Part shown: one piece after another, positions 4,691 to 5,831 of the stretch | Position numbering within the stretch: the first letter of the stretch is position 1 | How the letters are laid out: each line of letters opens with the position of its first letter | Program-made: the position numbers and the translations under genes | Notes under the pieces: generated by a model | The model's input: the letters and a program-made list of their open reading frames with translations, nothing else | Told to the model about the DNA's origin: nothing | Databases searched by the model: none | Origin: Betaproteobacteria bacterium | Lineage (GTDB): Bacteria; Pseudomonadota; Gammaproteobacteria; Burkholderiales; SG8-39 | DNA: 5,831 bases | NCBI GenBank assembly: GCA_011391185.1 | Contig: JAABRB010000232.1 | Coordinates: forward strand, 1 to 5,831 | Reading direction: 5' to 3'

Positions 4691-5831
4691 ATGTCAGGAA
4701 TCATCGTGATCGGGGGCGGGATCGCCGGCCTGAGCTTCGCGCTGGGACTGCAGCAGCGGGGAATCGCGTGCCGGGTCTACGAGAGCGCGCCGGACGTGCG
4801 GGAGCTCGGTGTCGGCATCACGTTGCTGCCACACGCAATGCGGGAATTCATCGCGCTGGGCCTGGAGGACCGGCTGCGCGCGGTGGCGATCGAGAACGAG
4901 GAGAGCGTGTTCTTCAACCGGTACGGGCAGATCATCTACCGCGAGCCGCGCGGTCGACATGCGGCTTACCCGTTTCCCGAACTCGGTATTCATCGGGGTA
5001 AGCTCCACCGGATCCTCTATGAAGCGGCGCGGGAGCGACTCGGTCCGGCCAACCTGCTTATCGATCATCACTGCACCGGCATCGAGCAGGACGAGTTCGG
5101 CGTAACGGTTTACTTCAAGGAGACCTCGTCCGGTGCCCTGCGCGCGCCTGTTCGGGGCGACATTGCCGTGGGTTGCGACGGGATCAACTCCATCGTGCGC
5201 CGGAAGTTCTACCCGGACGAACAGGTGTCGTTCGCGGGCATCAATACCTGGCGCGGCGTGACTCGCCGCAAGGCGATCCTCACCGGTCGCACCGACCTGC
5301 GCATCGGATCCGTCGAGACCGGCAGGATGGTCATCCACCCGATCGTCGAGGACGTGGACGGCAAGGGCAATCAGCTGATCAACTGGATGGCCGAGGTGCG
5401 CCAGGCCGATGTGGCGATGAACGACTGGAACCAGCCGGGTCGCAGGGAAGATTTCCAGCTTCTCTACCAAAACTGGCATTTCGACTGGCTGGACATCCCC
5501 GAGCTGATCGCGAATGCCGACCAGATCCTCGAGTACCCGATGGTCGACAAGGACCCGGTGCCGCAATGGACGTTCGGCCGCATGACGCTCATGGGCGATG
5601 CCGCGCATCCGATGTATCCACGTGGCTCGAACGGGGCGCCGCAGAAGGCAATCGATGCGCGAACCCTGGCGGAGCTCGTTGCGACGGGATCTGATCAACG
5701 CGCGGCCCTGCGCGCCTACGAGGATGCCCGCCTGGAGGCGACGGCCAGGGTGGTCCGCACAAACCGGGAATTTCCGCCGGACTTCATCAATATCAAGGTG
5801 GACGAGCTCACCGGCGGCGCACCTTTCGAGC
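4691..5831 (+). CDS. Group A FAD-dependent monooxygenase (PhzS/salicylate-hydroxylase-like), 3' end outside window
   Basis: The frame stays open to the window edge, giving 380 residues of a protein that is usually about 400, so only the C-terminus is missing. The product should be a cytoplasmic NAD(P)H-dependent flavoprotein hydroxylase acting on an aromatic or similar ring substrate, with FAD bound non-covalently. The Rossmann fingerprint Gly8-Gly-Gly10-Ile-Ala-Gly13 is at the N-terminus, the second motif Cys-Asp163-Gly164-Ile-Asn-Ser-Ile-Val-Arg follows, and the FAD-ribityl motif Gly302-Asp303-Ala-Ala-His-Pro-Met leads into Gly-Ser-Asn-Gly (312-315). The Gly-Ser-Asn-Gly stretch with Asp-Ala-Arg at 322-324 is reminiscent of PhzS-like oxidoreductases; substrate remains open. 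The ATG has AAGGGGAG (4672-4679) 11 bases upstream. It lies 47 bases after the amidotransferase stop with no terminator between, so co-transcription is likely. An Ala more usual after Gln318 is Lys319 here. Confidence 0.93.
   Translation, partial: MSGIIVIGGGIAGLSFALGLQQRGIACRVYESAPDVRELGVGITLLPHAMREFIALGLEDRLRAVAIENEESVFFNRYGQIIYREPRGRHAAYPFPELGIHRGKLHRILYEAARERLGPANLLIDHHCTGIEQDEFGVTVYFKETSSGALRAPVRGDIAVGCDGINSIVRRKFYPDEQVSFAGINTWRGVTRRKAILTGRTDLRIGSVETGRMVIHPIVEDVDGKGNQLINWMAEVRQADVAMNDWNQPGRREDFQLLYQNWHFDWLDIPELIANADQILEYPMVDKDPVPQWTFGRMTLMGDAAHPMYPRGSNGAPQKAIDARTLAELVATGSDQRAALRAYEDARLEATARVVRTNREFPPDFINIKVDELTGGAPFE

Noticed and set aside
4694..5698. A 334-codon minus-strand open frame.
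   Set aside because: It lies antisense to the flavin monooxygenase, whose motifs are all intact, and its translation is His/Arg/Asp-rich with no recognisable domain. It is a GC-driven shadow.
781..5831. A biosynthetic gene cluster built from the oxygenase, flavin monooxygenase and amidotransferase.
   Set aside because: The enzymes lie in two opposite-strand units separated by unrelated envelope-protein genes, and no scaffold-building enzyme, carrier protein or pathway regulator is visible.

Overview
The window looks like chromosomal DNA from a GC-rich proteobacterium, most likely a gammaproteobacterium. The tRNA-Glu is very close to the gammaproteobacterial form, a DUF4124-type periplasmic protein is present, start sites often have GGAGG-like ribosome binding sites, and codons are GC-rich. 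No insertion sequence, integrase, phage gene, CRISPR array or plasmid function is visible. I find no strong evidence for a previously undescribed multi-gene system; what stands out is local and is listed in the findings.

Layout. Positions 1-8 look like the 3' end of an upstream tRNA, followed by a complete tRNA-Glu(UUC) at 45-120 and its intrinsic terminator at 124-152. Three minus-strand genes follow: a small secreted protein of unknown function (231-608), an isopenicillin-N-synthase-like 2-oxoglutarate/Fe(II) oxygenase (781-1794), and an exported DUF4124-type protein (1827-2312). The last two are close enough to be one transcription unit, read DUF4124 then oxygenase. The 172-base gap between the oxygenase and the small secreted gene holds several inverted repeats, including a perfect 10-base-arm palindrome and a CRP-like dyad. 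A divergent intergenic region (2313-2478) separates this unit from a plus-strand predicted lipoprotein (2479-3072).

Convergent to the lipoprotein is a minus-strand small membrane protein resembling one EamA/DMT repeat (3144-3584). Its best start, an ATG at 3623 with an ideal ribosome binding site, is followed by an in-frame TGA at codon 5, so the gene may be broken or may restart at a downstream GTG. On the plus strand come a class II glutamine amidotransferase of the YafJ type (3828-4643) and, 47 bases later, a group A FAD-dependent monooxygenase (4691 to the window edge, C-terminus missing). These two probably share a transcript.

How the genes work together. The window has two predicted oxidative enzymes (a non-haem iron oxygenase and a flavin monooxygenase) and an amidotransferase, but in two separate, oppositely oriented units. 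None of the usual hallmarks of a biosynthetic cluster is in view, so a joint pathway is not demonstrated. Three of the eight protein genes encode exported envelope proteins (231-608, 1827-2312, 2479-3072) of unknown role.
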